NCBI GenBank assembly: GCA_946965045.2
Contig: OX337241.1
Coordinates: forward strand, 2,661,744-2,725,743
Direction: 5' to 3'
Length of the DNA stretch: 64,000 nt
Source of the DNA: Epithemia pelagica
Taxonomy: Eukaryota > Bacillariophyta > Bacillariophyceae > Surirellales > Surirellaceae
Shown here: positions 1-9,355 of the stretch, in pieces
Layout of the letters: the number at the start of each line of letters is the position of its first letter
Numbering within the stretch: the first letter of the stretch is position 1
The notes under the pieces: generated by a model
Told to the model about the DNA's origin: nothing
Database searches by the model: none
The model's input: the letters and a program-made list of their open reading frames with translations, nothing else
Translations under genes and position numbers: made by a program

Positions 1-207
1 AAAACCCGCACAACCAGACACAAATCGTGGTACCACAACAAACGAACCTGACATTTGCAGATACATACATACAAACAAACAATCGGTACAAACAATCGGT
101 ACCATTGACAACGTGCAGGATTTGGACAAGGCCGGCAGGAGTCAGTAAAGTTTCCGAACAAGAGTCTTTTCGAAGCTCGAAGTGGTTTTTGTCATTCACA
201 TTGAAAA
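1..207 (+). promoter_or_regulatory. Conserved upstream region of the trypsin-fold gene
   Basis: This 5' flank is essentially identical to the flank of the paralogue at 47120-47346, and a diverged third copy sits at 56591-56759. It contains two direct copies of CGGTACAAACAAT (about positions 82-108) and short ACATACAA-type repeats. The right-arm copy has an extra stretch of about 20 bp just before the start codon. Identity here is higher than in much of the coding sequence, which suggests conversion or selection. No TATA box or other core element is obvious. Confidence 0.55.
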
Positions 208-1560
208 ATGGACAACAAAGAGAATGACAAGACCAACGTACCCATGACAACTGAAGAGGCCTCATCCCCTGCCATCGCTTCCTCGCAGTCAGACATGGAG
301 ACTGTCTTGCAGCAATTACAACAAATTATAGCCACCGAGGTCTCCAAAATTCAAAAGGAAATGGCCACCAAAGAAGACATTGACAAGATCCGAGAAGAAA
401 TGGCCACCAAAGAAGAGATTGCCGAAATTCGAGAGGAAATGGCCACCAAAGAAGAGATTGCCAAAATTCGAGAGGAAATGGCCACGAAAAAAGATGTGAC
501 CACCATCACCGATAAACTGGACCGCCTTTTGGTGGCCACTCCTGCTGCTGCCATCCCGGAGGGCAATTTTGTTCTATCCCCGCCCCGAGAGGACTTTGCC
601 GCGCCTGTGATACAGGGGGGTCGGTGGACCTTTTCGCTGGTGAAGCACCGCTCGAGTGAAGACAACGACTATAGGTACTTCGTAGTGAGCTGTGCCCATT
701 GCGCACTGCGGCAATGGTTTTACGAAGGTGAAGCCGACGAGACTACCGATTCTGTGTATCTTACAGTGCCGAACAAAATTATGAATGTTGCTCAACGAGT
801 GGGCTTTGTGTTTACGGAGGATAGCAAACTGCGAGACTTTGTGGCAATCGAAGTCAACCTGAAGGGTGACAATCCAACGGGGGTAAAGAAGGAAGATGCT
901 CTCGAGTGGCCCAACAACAACCAAGCGACTGTCGAGCTCGGTCGTCCAAATTCGTCCGCAGGACATTCGCACAGTGCACCCGTTCGGGGGCAAAACGTTG
1001 TCTATGGTAATGATGGGAACTTTCATTTTGTTGCCGATTCAAGAGAGAAAGGTAACAGCGGGGCCATCATGTTTTTGGAAAACAGAACATTGGTGGGAAA
1101 TAATCAAGTGCATGTCCTTGGACTATTCAAGGGGACCAAAGACATTGGAAGAAAGGGAGAATATGAAGAAAGAGGGGCCATTCTTCCATTTCCCAATTTC
1201 GATAATGTTCAGTTTGGGGAATTGCAAGGGAAAGCGGATCTGCCCAGGCAGCTGAATTCTAGGTCAGTAACGACCGACAAAGAAGACACCCGCCTTTTCA
1301 TAAGGCCCGAGAACGATAAAGACGGCTACTACTACTTGAGTACCGATCCGCGAAACCCAATCCCACTTCGCCAAGCGACGTTCCCGTCAATAACCTGGAA
1401 CCGAACAATGGTTGCTTCTGCTCACCAGGGTCGCGGCTCTCACGGCACGAGTGCCTATGGTGGTGACGATGATGGTGCCTATGGTGGTGACGATGATGGT
1501 GCCTATGGTGGTGACGATGATGGTGACGATGGCGGTTGTTGGAGGGTGTTTTCTGGGTGA
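208..1560 (+). CDS. Coiled-coil protein with a trypsin-like serine protease fold, left-arm copy
   Basis: Single-exon 450-residue protein. The N-terminal part has a 13-residue repeat of the type EMATKEEIAKIRE (about residues 50-100), a likely coiled coil. From about residue 130 a chymotrypsin/trypsin-like region is suggested by three motifs in the right order: the His motif SCAHC (near residue 160), an Asp motif LRDFVAIEV (near 211) and the Ser motif KGNSGAIMF (near 285). A catalytic triad is therefore plausible but unproven. The C-terminus has three copies of an 8-residue YGGDDDGA unit that the right-arm paralogue lacks. No signal peptide is apparent. The start follows an identical upstream region in both copies. 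Function is unknown; coiled coil plus a protease-like domain suggests an intracellular protein that assembles with itself or with paralogues. Confidence 0.75.
   Translation: MDNKENDKTNVPMTTEEASSPAIASSQSDMETVLQQLQQIIATEVSKIQKEMATKEDIDKIREEMATKEEIAEIREEMATKEEIAKIREEMATKKDVTTITDKLDRLLVATPAAAIPEGNFVLSPPREDFAAPVIQGGRWTFSLVKHRSSEDNDYRYFVVSCAHCALRQWFYEGEADETTDSVYLTVPNKIMNVAQRVGFVFTEDSKLRDFVAIEVNLKGDNPTGVKKEDALEWPNNNQATVELGRPNSSAGHSHSAPVRGQNVVYGNDGNFHFVADSREKGNSGAIMFLENRTLVGNNQVHVLGLFKGTKDIGRKGEYEERGAILPFPNFDNVQFGELQGKADLPRQLNSRSVTTDKEDTRLFIRPENDKDGYYYLSTDPRNPIPLRQATFPSITWNRTMVASAHQGRGSHGTSAYGGDDDGAYGGDDDGAYGGDDDGDDGGCWRVFSG
1456..1540 (+). repeat. 24-bp coding tandem repeat
   Basis: Three near-perfect copies of a 24-bp unit encode YGGDDDGA at the C-terminus of the trypsin-fold protein. 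The repeat is absent from the right-arm paralogue, so it arose or was lost after the duplication. Confidence 0.85.
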
Positions 1561-1939
1561 GTTTTTGTTGTTCGTGGGACGACGGGGAGAGACTGGGGTC
1601 TACTCATGGTAGAATGTAGGTTTATGTACGTAGCCTGCTTAGATGGACAGGGATAGCCCTCTTAATTACTACCTAGGTAGGTAGAGTGCCCACTTCAGTG
1701 TACCATTTTTGTGGATGCTCGAAGTGCCCACTGCGGACCTGCTTCAGTTCACAATACTTGTAGATGCTCGACTTCCTTGACTACTACTCCTATCGACTTG
1801 AACTCGAATGGGCCACTCGCTGGTTGGTTTTTGGCTGTAACGTCTATAACTATAAGTAGTACAGGATTCTCTTGTTGTATACACTGTTTGTAGTTTCCAA
1901 AAAAGACACACACATGACAATCCTCAGGAATGTGGAGTA
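1561..1939. other. Convergent intergenic spacer
   Basis: 379 bp between the tail-to-tail trypsin-fold and Myb-like genes. The same spacer recurs, inverted and diverged, at 44312-44660. The sequence GCCACTCGCTGG is recognisable in both, and also in the degenerate copy near 48490. No gene is seen; it presumably holds both 3' UTRs. Confidence 0.6.
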
Positions 1940-4567
1940 TCATCCTTCTCGTTTCACCTTGGCTTGTTGGGCAGCCAAGGCCGAACCCAATTCTTCCAAT
2001 TTTCGTTTGGACGACGACGACGACGAGTTGGAATGTTGCTGTGATAAATTGGCCAAGGATCGAGAGGACAAGGCATTGGCCAAGGCTGGATTGGATTGCA
2101 ACAATTGTTGTTGGGCCAACAACCGAGCCATGTCTGGATTGGTTCCACCACTGCTACTGCCAGTGCCGCCATGTTGTTGTTGTTGTTGCGCCGCGGCCAC
2201 GGCCAATTGTTGCTGCATGAGGGGAATATTCAAGAGTCCTGGATCTTGATGGGGAATATCCCCCGTGGCCATGAGACTCAAAAAATCATCCACTGACGAA
2301 TTGCGTTGGGCCAACCCATCTTGGACTCTCAAGGCGGACAAACCCGTACTACTGGAATCTTGAACTCTTAAGGCGGACGACAAGCCCGTACGACTGGAAT
2401 CTTGTCGTAACAAATCGGCCAATTGCATGGCACTGGGCGAGGTCAAATTGGCAACCGAAGCCGTGTGATGGTTGGTGGACGATCCTCCCCCCAGTCCTCC
2501 CAAGAAACTGGCCGCTGATTCCTTGTCCATATTCCGCAAAAATTGATTGAGATTGGCACTGCTTGTATTGCTCAACGACGACGAAGTGGCAGCACCACCA
2601 CTCGTCGTCGTCGACGAAGAAGTCCCCGTGGCCGCGGTACCACCGGGATTGGACGACGTGGCCCCTGCGGCAGCTGCTAGACTGGTACTACTAATCGTGG
2701 TCCCATCTCCCGCTGTCAAACTGGCCATGGGATCGGTCGAGGAAGGCGTATTCGTCAAGCCATGCGCGTGATTGGACGACGACGACAAGAGCGACCCGAG
2801 TCGTCCGGCCGACGACAATCGTTGAGCCGACGAGGACGACAAGTTGGACGAACTCGTCAATCCAAAATCGGCATTTTTGAGTCCAGCCGAAGGATGGCTC
2901 GTGGCCGCACCACCACCGCCGGTTTGAATCAAATTGGCCAAATTGTCAATGGATTGAAAGGATTGAAAATCCAGGGACATGAGAGCATCAAAGGAATTTT
3001 TGCGTTTCATGGCATTGCTCAAGGAAGCTGTCGACAAGCCCCGGGCGGCTGCCATGGCCGCTTGTTGTTCGTGTTGCTGCTGTTGTTGCGGATCATTGGT
3101 CGAATGCAAGAAATTGGCCATGCTCGATGGATTGCTCCCCAACCCGGCCAATCGCACCGCCGACGCATTTTGGGCCAATTGGGCCAAGGCAGCACTCGAC
3201 AAGCCATTGGTCGACGACGAAGCCGCAAAGGGATGATTGCTCGTTGTAGGGGTGGCCGTGCCACTATTGAGCGTGGCGGTACTCCCATTCAAGGCCGTTT
3301 GCAAAAAGGATTGATGGGAGGCACGTCGTTGCAATTGGGCCAACAAATCCGAAGCCGAATTGTTGTTGTTATTGTTGTTGTTGGCAAAGGGACGACCATC
3401 CACGGCTGTATTGTTGTTGTTGTTGTTGTTGTTGGTCAAGCCCAAGGCGGCCATGGCATCATTGTTGTGATTGGAATTCGACGACGAGGATCCCACCAAA
3501 CTTCCCAACAAGGCTCGTCCGGCCGCGGCGGCGGACGGATTGGACGACAAGTGCGCCGCGGCAAAGGCGGCTCCTTGTCCTTGCTTGTATCCACTGGGGG
3601 GCAACAACCAGGGCGGTGTCGTTCCACTACCACTACCGCCATCCAACAAGCCGCCCATGCCCAAGAGTGCTGCTCGTTGTTGCTGTTGTTGTTGCTGCTG
3701 CTGTTCCGAAGCGGCCAACAAGACGGCCGACATGGACGAATTGCCAGCAGCTGCGGCGGCCGCCAAGAGATCGGCGGCCGTGGCAGGGCCAGTTCCTCCC
3801 AATCCATGCGACCCAAAGCCTCCAGCTCCACTGAGCGCCGCAGCCAAGGGATTGTTGCCCGCGGCTGCAGCCATGGCTACCATATCACCAGCCCCACCAT
3901 TGCCCACCAAGGCACTGGAAGGCAATCCATTGGTCGTATTCGGAGTAGGCGTGACACTATTATTTCCGGCTGCCGGAGTCGTGGTGTTGGTGGCGCTCGG
4001 ATTCGTCGTGGTCGTCGTCGTGGTGGTGACCATGGCATTGGATTTGACGCGGTTGGTTTGGGCGACGCGTTCCAGAAAGCGTCGTTCCAATTCCGACAAT
4101 TCGGCCCGCGAGGTTTGAATTTGTTCGGGCGTGAGTCGATTCAAATCGGCCGTGCGACGACGAAAGACTTGCTTGCCAATGCAATTGGACCCGACAAATT
4201 TTTTGCTAATGCGCATGGGATCGCAATTCAACAATTTGGACAAGAACGTGCGCAACGTCGTGCCATCGGTGAGAGGCAACAAGCCCGCCTTGAATTCTTG
4301 AATCAAGCGATTGGCGTAAGCTTCTTCTTCGGCCGTCCATTTGCCACGACGCAAGGGAGGACCCTTGCTGTTGTTGTTGCTGTTTGATTTGTTGTTGTTG
4401 TTGTTGTTGCTATTGTTATTATTGGACTTGTTGTTGTTGGTATTGTTCGAAGTGGTGGTCGTTGTGGCTTCGGGAGGTCGTTGGTGGGGCGGTTGCATGG
4501 CCCCCTCGGCTCCCACACCATCGGCTTGAGCCGCACTTTGCGCGGCTTGCAACACCAAACTGGACAT
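1940..4567 (-). CDS. SANT/Myb-like domain protein with poly-Asn/Gln/Ser tracts, left-arm copy
   Basis: Single-exon protein of 875 residues. After a short N-terminus (MSSLVLQAAQ) and Asn-rich tracts comes the only well-structured region, about residues 70-175. It starts RRGKWTAEEEAYANRLIQ, a SANT/Myb-like first helix, continues through LPLTDGTTLRTFLSKLL and CDPMRISKKFVG, and ends in a basic stretch (IGKQVFRRR). That block is familiar from stramenopile proteins and suggests nucleic-acid binding or chromatin association. The remaining 700 residues are low complexity (Ala, Ser, Asn, Gln, Thr) with short SALRVQD-type repeats, and the extreme C-terminus is basic (KRKLEEL...KVKREG). A regulatory or scaffold nuclear protein is inferred; no specific function is known. 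The paralogue at 41672-44311 is about 95% similar and differs mostly in homopolymer length. Confidence 0.8.
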   Translation of the reverse strand: MSSLVLQAAQSAAQADGVGAEGAMQPPHQRPPEATTTTTSNNTNNNKSNNNNSNNNNNNKSNSNNNSKGPPLRRGKWTAEEEAYANRLIQEFKAGLLPLTDGTTLRTFLSKLLNCDPMRISKKFVGSNCIGKQVFRRRTADLNRLTPEQIQTSRAELSELERRFLERVAQTNRVKSNAMVTTTTTTTTNPSATNTTTPAAGNNSVTPTPNTTNGLPSSALVGNGGAGDMVAMAAAAGNNPLAAALSGAGGFGSHGLGGTGPATAADLLAAAAAAGNSSMSAVLLAASEQQQQQQQQQRAALLGMGGLLDGGSGSGTTPPWLLPPSGYKQGQGAAFAAAHLSSNPSAAAAGRALLGSLVGSSSSNSNHNNDAMAALGLTNNNNNNNNTAVDGRPFANNNNNNNNSASDLLAQLQRRASHQSFLQTALNGSTATLNSGTATPTTSNHPFAASSSTNGLSSAALAQLAQNASAVRLAGLGSNPSSMANFLHSTNDPQQQQQHEQQAAMAAARGLSTASLSNAMKRKNSFDALMSLDFQSFQSIDNLANLIQTGGGGAATSHPSAGLKNADFGLTSSSNLSSSSAQRLSSAGRLGSLLSSSSNHAHGLTNTPSSTDPMASLTAGDGTTISSTSLAAAAGATSSNPGGTAATGTSSSTTTSGGAATSSSLSNTSSANLNQFLRNMDKESAASFLGGLGGGSSTNHHTASVANLTSPSAMQLADLLRQDSSRTGLSSALRVQDSSSTGLSALRVQDGLAQRNSSVDDFLSLMATGDIPHQDPGLLNIPLMQQQLAVAAAQQQQQHGGTGSSSGGTNPDMARLLAQQQLLQSNPALANALSSRSLANLSQQHSNSSSSSSKRKLEELGSALAAQQAKVKREG

Positions 4568-5857
4568 GATAAAAAGTGTAGTAGTGGTGGTTGTGGTTCT
4601 TGAGGCTCGTCAAGGTTCCAGGTTACTTCTGGGTGGGTGGGTTCATCCAAGACAATTCGACTAGAGGTAGTTCCATCGACAAACAATAATACAAAAGAGC
4701 CATTGGCCAAAAACCAACAACAACAACATCAAGAGGCATGAGACAACAACACCAAATCAAGGAAATCCACACGCAACGATGTAGGCTTCTTCTCTAGTAC
4801 TACTGCTCTCCCCTTGCGGCGAGAGGACCCTAGGACTCCTGGAACCCAACACCGCAGGAGAGCCATCCTCTCTTTGGGGGTGGAATGACTCTCCTACTCC
4901 TAGCGGATTCGAATGGTGTTGGGGTTCACATCCTCCTCATCCAAAGGCTTGGAAGAGGACATTGTCTTTCTCTCACACACAAAGATGAATGAAACCACAC
5001 GAGTCCATTCATCTCTATATTGTTTTAGAGAATGGACTTACCAAAACGGAAAACGAGAGAAGTCCAACGCAACGTCAAGTTGATGATGAAGGAACGATGA
5101 TGGATGATTGTTGATTGTCTCTGTCTCTCTTCAACGTACAATACCATTTCTGCTGTTGAATGTTCGCTTCAAGCAAGAGAGAGAGAGAGTCTTCCACTAT
5201 AACAACGGGAAAGTTATCATTCACGTAGAATTTGTACGAATTTCTACGAGAGTCAGAGATCGCTCCAGTCAGGCCCTTCTTCGGGCGTTGCACTTCCACG
5301 ATCGATTTCAGCCCCCCTCGCTCGCCAATGAATCTTGCCATGGCCTCTCCCAAAATGCCCCCTAAAAGGAATAAACAATGGGGGTGGTTCATGAAGTTCC
5401 AACACTCCGTACGGACAGACCACTTCTTTGGACACTCTTGATGCCCCCATTATGTAACAACCATCAAGGGGTGCCCGTGGCAGTTCGAATCCACACCATC
5501 GATCCAGGGGGCCTGCCCCCCGGCATATGCCCCCATGTGGGGCAAATCTCTACCCAGTCAGCGTCTGGAAAACTTCTTCCGGAACTTTGAAGACACTACA
5601 TCAATGTGTACTACTTATGAGTACAGTCAGAGATTATTCTATAGTACAATCATACTATCTGCGACCCCTTTTCGTGCGACTCTTTTTCTGCGACCCGAGT
5701 GGGAAGGACGAATGCGTGAGTCGTCCAGGAGATCCAAGAGCACCGACCATGACTGAATCCATCCAGATTCTTCGCTGAATGCTCACATAAAATAGACTCG
5801 GAGCAGCAAGCAGAGGAACCAAGCAATCCCGAAGCAAAGCGGAACAGTCGATCGAGA
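4568..5857. other. Spacer upstream of the Myb-like gene and the CDP-DAG synthase gene
   Basis: Besides the small minus-strand ORF listed separately, this stretch contains on the minus strand a short ATG-initiated segment (MSSSKPLDEEDVNPNT, near 4961-4900). It is matched in the right arm (near 41234) by MSSSKPFEEEDGNPNT, but the frames diverge afterwards because of a 2-bp difference. It could be an upstream ORF or a leader exon. The inverted repeat ends at about 5605. No further gene is seen up to 5857. Confidence 0.4.
5075..5392 (-). CDS. Small conserved ORF of the inverted repeat, left copy
   Basis: 105-codon ORF upstream of, and in the same direction as, the Myb-like gene. It begins MNHPHCLFLLGG and contains a conserved core (IVEVQRPKKGLT, then DSRRN and FYVNDN). 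The right-arm counterpart is at 40807-41121. The two copies have indels that are not multiples of three but compensate locally, so the frame is restored before the shared SSST stop. That is more than expected for neutral sequence. It could be a separate small gene, a first exon or an upstream ORF. No family is recognised. Confidence 0.35.
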   Translation of the reverse strand: MNHPHCLFLLGGILGEAMARFIGERGGLKSIVEVQRPKKGLTGAISDSRRNSYKFYVNDNFPVVIVEDSLSLLLEANIQQQKWYCTLKRDRDNQQSSIIVPSSST

Positions 5858-7828
5858 TTGCACATCACCACCACCACTGACCAGCAACACAAACGACACA
5901 GTATGCGAAAACGCAGAACCTCGAGTCACCATGCGGCTGTGTCGTCACGGAGTAGTAGCAGCAGTATGACCACGGCGGCGGCCGACGACGATCGATCCTT
6001 GGCCGTTGCCACTTCGGCGACTACGACAACCGCCACACGATCTCGATCGACCAACTCCAAATCTTTGAAATCCTTGGGCGACCACGAGACATCGTCTCCC
6101 TTGACGACCAACCCGAAAAAAGGAGGAGGAGGTCTCTTGGCGTCCTTTCGATCGGCATCTCCACCCATGACCAAATCATCCAGGAATCCGAGTCCACCGA
6201 CTACCAGCAAATCCATATCATCGACTGTACCACCACCACCACCACCACCACCACCACCACCACCACCTTTGGAATCAGAAACCCCCGTGCCCCTCTTGCA
6301 CAAGCAACCACCCGGACAATCGAATTCTCAACAACAAGAACAACAACAATCCAAGGCTCTCCACGCTCCATCAACGACAACGAAGACGACGATTCCCCCT
6401 CTAGCCGTCACGACGGCGACTGCCGCCCGCACGAGCGAATTGTCCTTGCGCAAATTCTTGTTGCGTCTCGTGATTGGGTCCCTCTTGTTTTCGTGTTTTT
6501 CCGGCATTGTGTATTTGGGACACTTGTACATTTGCATTTTGGTGGCCATTATTGAAACGGTCCTCTTTTACGAATTGGTCCGCGTCCGCTATTCCACCTT
6601 TTTTCACAATACAATCAAGGATACCATTCCGCTCTTTCGCACCACGCAGTGGATGTGGTTCACCACGGCCATTGTGTATACCTATGGAGACTTTGTCGCC
6701 GATGTCGTGCAAAACAATTATCAAGCCGAAGGACATTCGGCCCTGCATCATTTGGTCCCCTACATTCCCTATACGAGCAGTATTTCCTTTGTTCTGTATT
6801 CCACCACCTTGATGGTGACCATTGTCACGTTGCAACGAGAACATTTGAAATTCCAAATCAATCAATTGTGTTGGACCGTCGTGGTCTTGTGTTTGACCTT
6901 GGGACAATTGAAATATGTCATGCACAATATTTTCAATGGCTTGATTTGGTTTGTCTTGCCCGTATGTTTGGTCATTACCAACGATGTCATGGCCTATGCC
7001 TGTGGCGTCACGACCGGACGCAAATTTATTTCTCGACCCTTTTTGTCCTTTTCTCCCAACAAGACGTGGGAAGGCTTTTTGGGCGGTGGCTTTTTTACCA
7101 TTGTCGCGGCCTGGTACATGAGCAAATATTTGGTCCCTTATACCTGGATGACCTGTCCGACCAATGAATTTCGCGTCGTGCCCCAATCCTTGGAGTGTAC
7201 CCTCGATCCCGTCTTTGTCCCCGCCCAATGGGTCTTTCCCTCGCAACTTTTTGAACTCTTGCCGCAAAATCTTGTCCGCATGGTGCCTGGAATGGTGGAA
7301 ATTTGCAGTACGGCACTGCCAACGACGACGACGACGACAATGGAGGGCAGCCTGACGGGAGAATCGGAATCATCGTCCGAAGTGGATCCATCGGTATTGG
7401 AATGGATTTTGGAACCCTGCATTTCGGGCAACGATCGTCAAGTTCATGATCATTTTGAATTGCGCATCAAGCAAGGCTTTTATCCCATTCAGCTGCATGC
7501 CGTCATGTTGGGCTTTTTTGCCAGTGTCGTGGCGCCCTTTGGCGGCTTTTTGGCCTCGGCCATTAAACGTGCCTATGGACTCAAGGATTTTGCCGCCCTC
7601 TTGCCCGGACACGGCGGTGTCATGGACCGAATGGATTGTCAATTTCTCATGGCGCTCTGTACCTGGGTCTATTACAATACCTTTATCAAAATTGCCACCG
7701 TCTCGGTCACCAAATTAACCTACCTCTACTCTCTCTTGTCGGAACGAGAACAAGCCGAATTTGCCCAATGGATCATGGAAACCACGAATACGACAACGAC
7801 GGCTGCCACAAGCACGGGAATGGAATAA
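5858..7828 (+). CDS. CDS1: CDP-diacylglycerol synthase (phosphatidate cytidylyltransferase)
   Basis: 656 residues, no intron. The enzyme makes CDP-diacylglycerol from phosphatidic acid and CTP, the branch point to phosphatidylinositol, phosphatidylglycerol and cardiolipin. The first 190 residues are a low-complexity Ser/Thr/basic extension with a 14-residue proline run (about residues 127-140). From about residue 195 there are multiple membrane segments. The family signature is complete near residues 567-594: SAIKRAYGLKDFAALLPGHG followed by GVMDRMD, giving the S-x-x-K-R-(x4)-K-D...P-G-H-G-G-x-x-D-R-x-D pattern. An earlier conserved FSPNKTWEGF motif is at about residue 402. The length with the extension exceeds the usual 450 residues. 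A second ATG at 5903 (MRKRRTSS) is an alternative start. The absence of an obvious organelle presequence suggests the ER form. Confidence 0.93.
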   Translation: MHITTTTDQQHKRHSMRKRRTSSHHAAVSSRSSSSSMTTAAADDDRSLAVATSATTTTATRSRSTNSKSLKSLGDHETSSPLTTNPKKGGGGLLASFRSASPPMTKSSRNPSPPTTSKSISSTVPPPPPPPPPPPPPLESETPVPLLHKQPPGQSNSQQQEQQQSKALHAPSTTTKTTIPPLAVTTATAARTSELSLRKFLLRLVIGSLLFSCFSGIVYLGHLYICILVAIIETVLFYELVRVRYSTFFHNTIKDTIPLFRTTQWMWFTTAIVYTYGDFVADVVQNNYQAEGHSALHHLVPYIPYTSSISFVLYSTTLMVTIVTLQREHLKFQINQLCWTVVVLCLTLGQLKYVMHNIFNGLIWFVLPVCLVITNDVMAYACGVTTGRKFISRPFLSFSPNKTWEGFLGGGFFTIVAAWYMSKYLVPYTWMTCPTNEFRVVPQSLECTLDPVFVPAQWVFPSQLFELLPQNLVRMVPGMVEICSTALPTTTTTTMEGSLTGESESSSEVDPSVLEWILEPCISGNDRQVHDHFELRIKQGFYPIQLHAVMLGFFASVVAPFGGFLASAIKRAYGLKDFAALLPGHGGVMDRMDCQFLMALCTWVYYNTFIKIATVSVTKLTYLYSLLSEREQAEFAQWIMETTNTTTTAATSTGME

Positions 7829-8644
7829 TCACACGACAGGATAACAGGAGAAAGGGCGGCTGGTTCGAGTACATTCGGGCTCACAATATTGAGGCATTCA
7901 TGCGAGCGTCTTGTTTGGGCGTTCCCCAACATTCCACACCGTTCTGCTCTCTCTCGCTTTGACTTTGCTGTGGTGGGTTGATCTTGCTACAGTAGGTAGT
8001 TTGTGTTTGGGGATAGAGGATAGACATCATACAGTAGATGCGAAAGGTTACAACGTTTTCCAAGAGTCACATTCCCACTACTCTAGAGACGATCGATCCA
8101 TGGCCGTACCACGCAGTTGTCGAAGCATGATGTGTGGGACGAGCCAACTAAGGTATGTCGCCTCCCAACCAGGCAAGTCTTTGGTCTTACCGCCAACCCA
8201 CACCCTCGGTAGAACACCTCCTCTATACCAAACAAACAACGCACTATGGAATGCAGTGACTTACGAAAACTAAAGACACACTCCTCTCTTGTGTGGAATG
8301 CTCGGATCTACCCATTGAGTGAGAGAGTCCCATAGTCCCTTGCATAGTTTTTGCCTAAGAGTATGGGTTATTCTAGGTAGAGGTTGTTGCATATCCGGGT
8401 TCTATCAATCGCTTCAAAAAGATGTGCATTCGCACTTAGATCGCGAAAAAGGGATTGCCGCAACACACCCAATCAAAGCGAATGGCGAATGGAATTCTGC
8501 GAGGATTCTGAGAGGTCGTAATCTACACTCCCAACCAGAAACTAGACACTAGCCCGTCCGCACTCTTCTCGCATGATCATGGTAATAAACACTAGATTTA
8601 CAAACAACGTTATGGTACAAAATGTTACAATGAGATCGGTTGGT
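7829..8644. other. Intergenic spacer
   Basis: 816 bp containing the 3' ends of the convergent CDP-DAG synthase gene and the hypothetical gene at 8645-9355. ORFs here are short and lack recognisable features. I see no RNA gene or repeat. Confidence 0.5.
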
Positions 8645-9355
8645 TTAGCAGCACACAAGAGATTCGTTGGCCATGCCCACATAGAGGGCAAACTGTTGGG
8701 AGGGAGCACTGATTTCTTGACACACACGACGCATCACATTGGCATGCAGTTTGAGGTCTTGGGACGATACATGTTCGTTTTGGAATTGAATCTCATCCAT
8801 GGCCTCCCAAATCAAATTGCGACGATGATGCTTGTCTTTGTGAATCTTTTTGGACACCAAGTGTTCCAATCCAATCACCTCCACGCAATCATGAAAGGAC
8901 AAGTCCACATCGTCCTGAAAGGATGCAATCGCATCATAGGCATGACGAATCGCATTCGATGCTGTCGCCAGTTTCTTGTTCTTCTTCTTGTCGTTGCTTG
9001 ACTCGTCTTTGTTGATGCGAGACTGTTTCAAAAGAAGCTTGGCTTCCTTGATGAGTGTTTTCTTGAAGCGGGCATAGTCTTCTCGGGAGTACCATGTGGG
9101 CGACACTTCCTCTTCTTCTTGTCGGTGTGACTGTTCTTCTTGTGGTGCAACAGTAGCAGTAGCGGTTCCCCAGACGGCGGTCACACCATCAAATCGAACA
9201 CTGGAAAAGGATCGTGGTCTTGGGCGTTTCGATCGGGTCGCAGTAGTCGTAGTTCTCGTTGGCGTTGTTGGCTGAGGACTGTACTCCGTTCCCTTGGTGA
9301 TGGTGGCAGAGACTTGAGAATGAACAATGGAGGGGCTTGATTCGAAGAGGAGCAT
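8645..9355 (-). CDS. Hypothetical protein of a diatom-type family (WYS / GLEHL motifs)
   Basis: 236 residues, single exon. A Ser/Thr/basic N-terminus leads to SVRFDGVTAVWG, then PTWYSREDYARFKKTLIKEA (about residues 87-106), a Lys-rich helical stretch, and the motif CVEVIGLEHLVSKK (about 158-171) followed by a helical C-terminus. The WYS...K...GLEHL arrangement is one I associate with unnamed proteins multiplied in diatom genomes. No catalytic residues, signal peptide or membrane segment are seen. It is probably a soluble helical protein; function unknown. It is convergent with the CDP-DAG synthase gene. Confidence 0.6.
   Translation of the reverse strand: MLLFESSPSIVHSQVSATITKGTEYSPQPTTPTRTTTTATRSKRPRPRSFSSVRFDGVTAVWGTATATVAPQEEQSHRQEEEEVSPTWYSREDYARFKKTLIKEAKLLLKQSRINKDESSNDKKKNKKLATASNAIRHAYDAIASFQDDVDLSFHDCVEVIGLEHLVSKKIHKDKHHRRNLIWEAMDEIQFQNEHVSSQDLKLHANVMRRVCQEISAPSQQFALYVGMANESLVCC

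Larger units (their letters stand above)
1..5605. repeat. Left arm of a large inverted repeat
   Basis: The reverse complement of this stretch reappears at about 40575-47346 with the same gene order: shared promoter, trypsin-fold gene, Myb-like gene, small ORF. The first 190 bases read identically to the reverse complement of 47346-47157. The Myb-like coding parts are very close, and the non-coding part around 4570-5600 is clearly more diverged but alignable. The arm starts at the window edge, so it may extend further left. The inner boundary near 5605 was placed by eye. Confidence 0.9.

Noticed and set aside
2762-4387. 541-codon open frame antisense to the left Myb-like gene
   Set aside because: It is a by-product of the biased codons and CAA/GTC repeats of the real gene; its translation is Arg/Gly/Val repeats without any domain.
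6401-7267. 288-codon minus-strand frame opposite the CDP-DAG synthase gene
   Set aside because: Antisense shadow; the plus strand has the complete enzyme signature.
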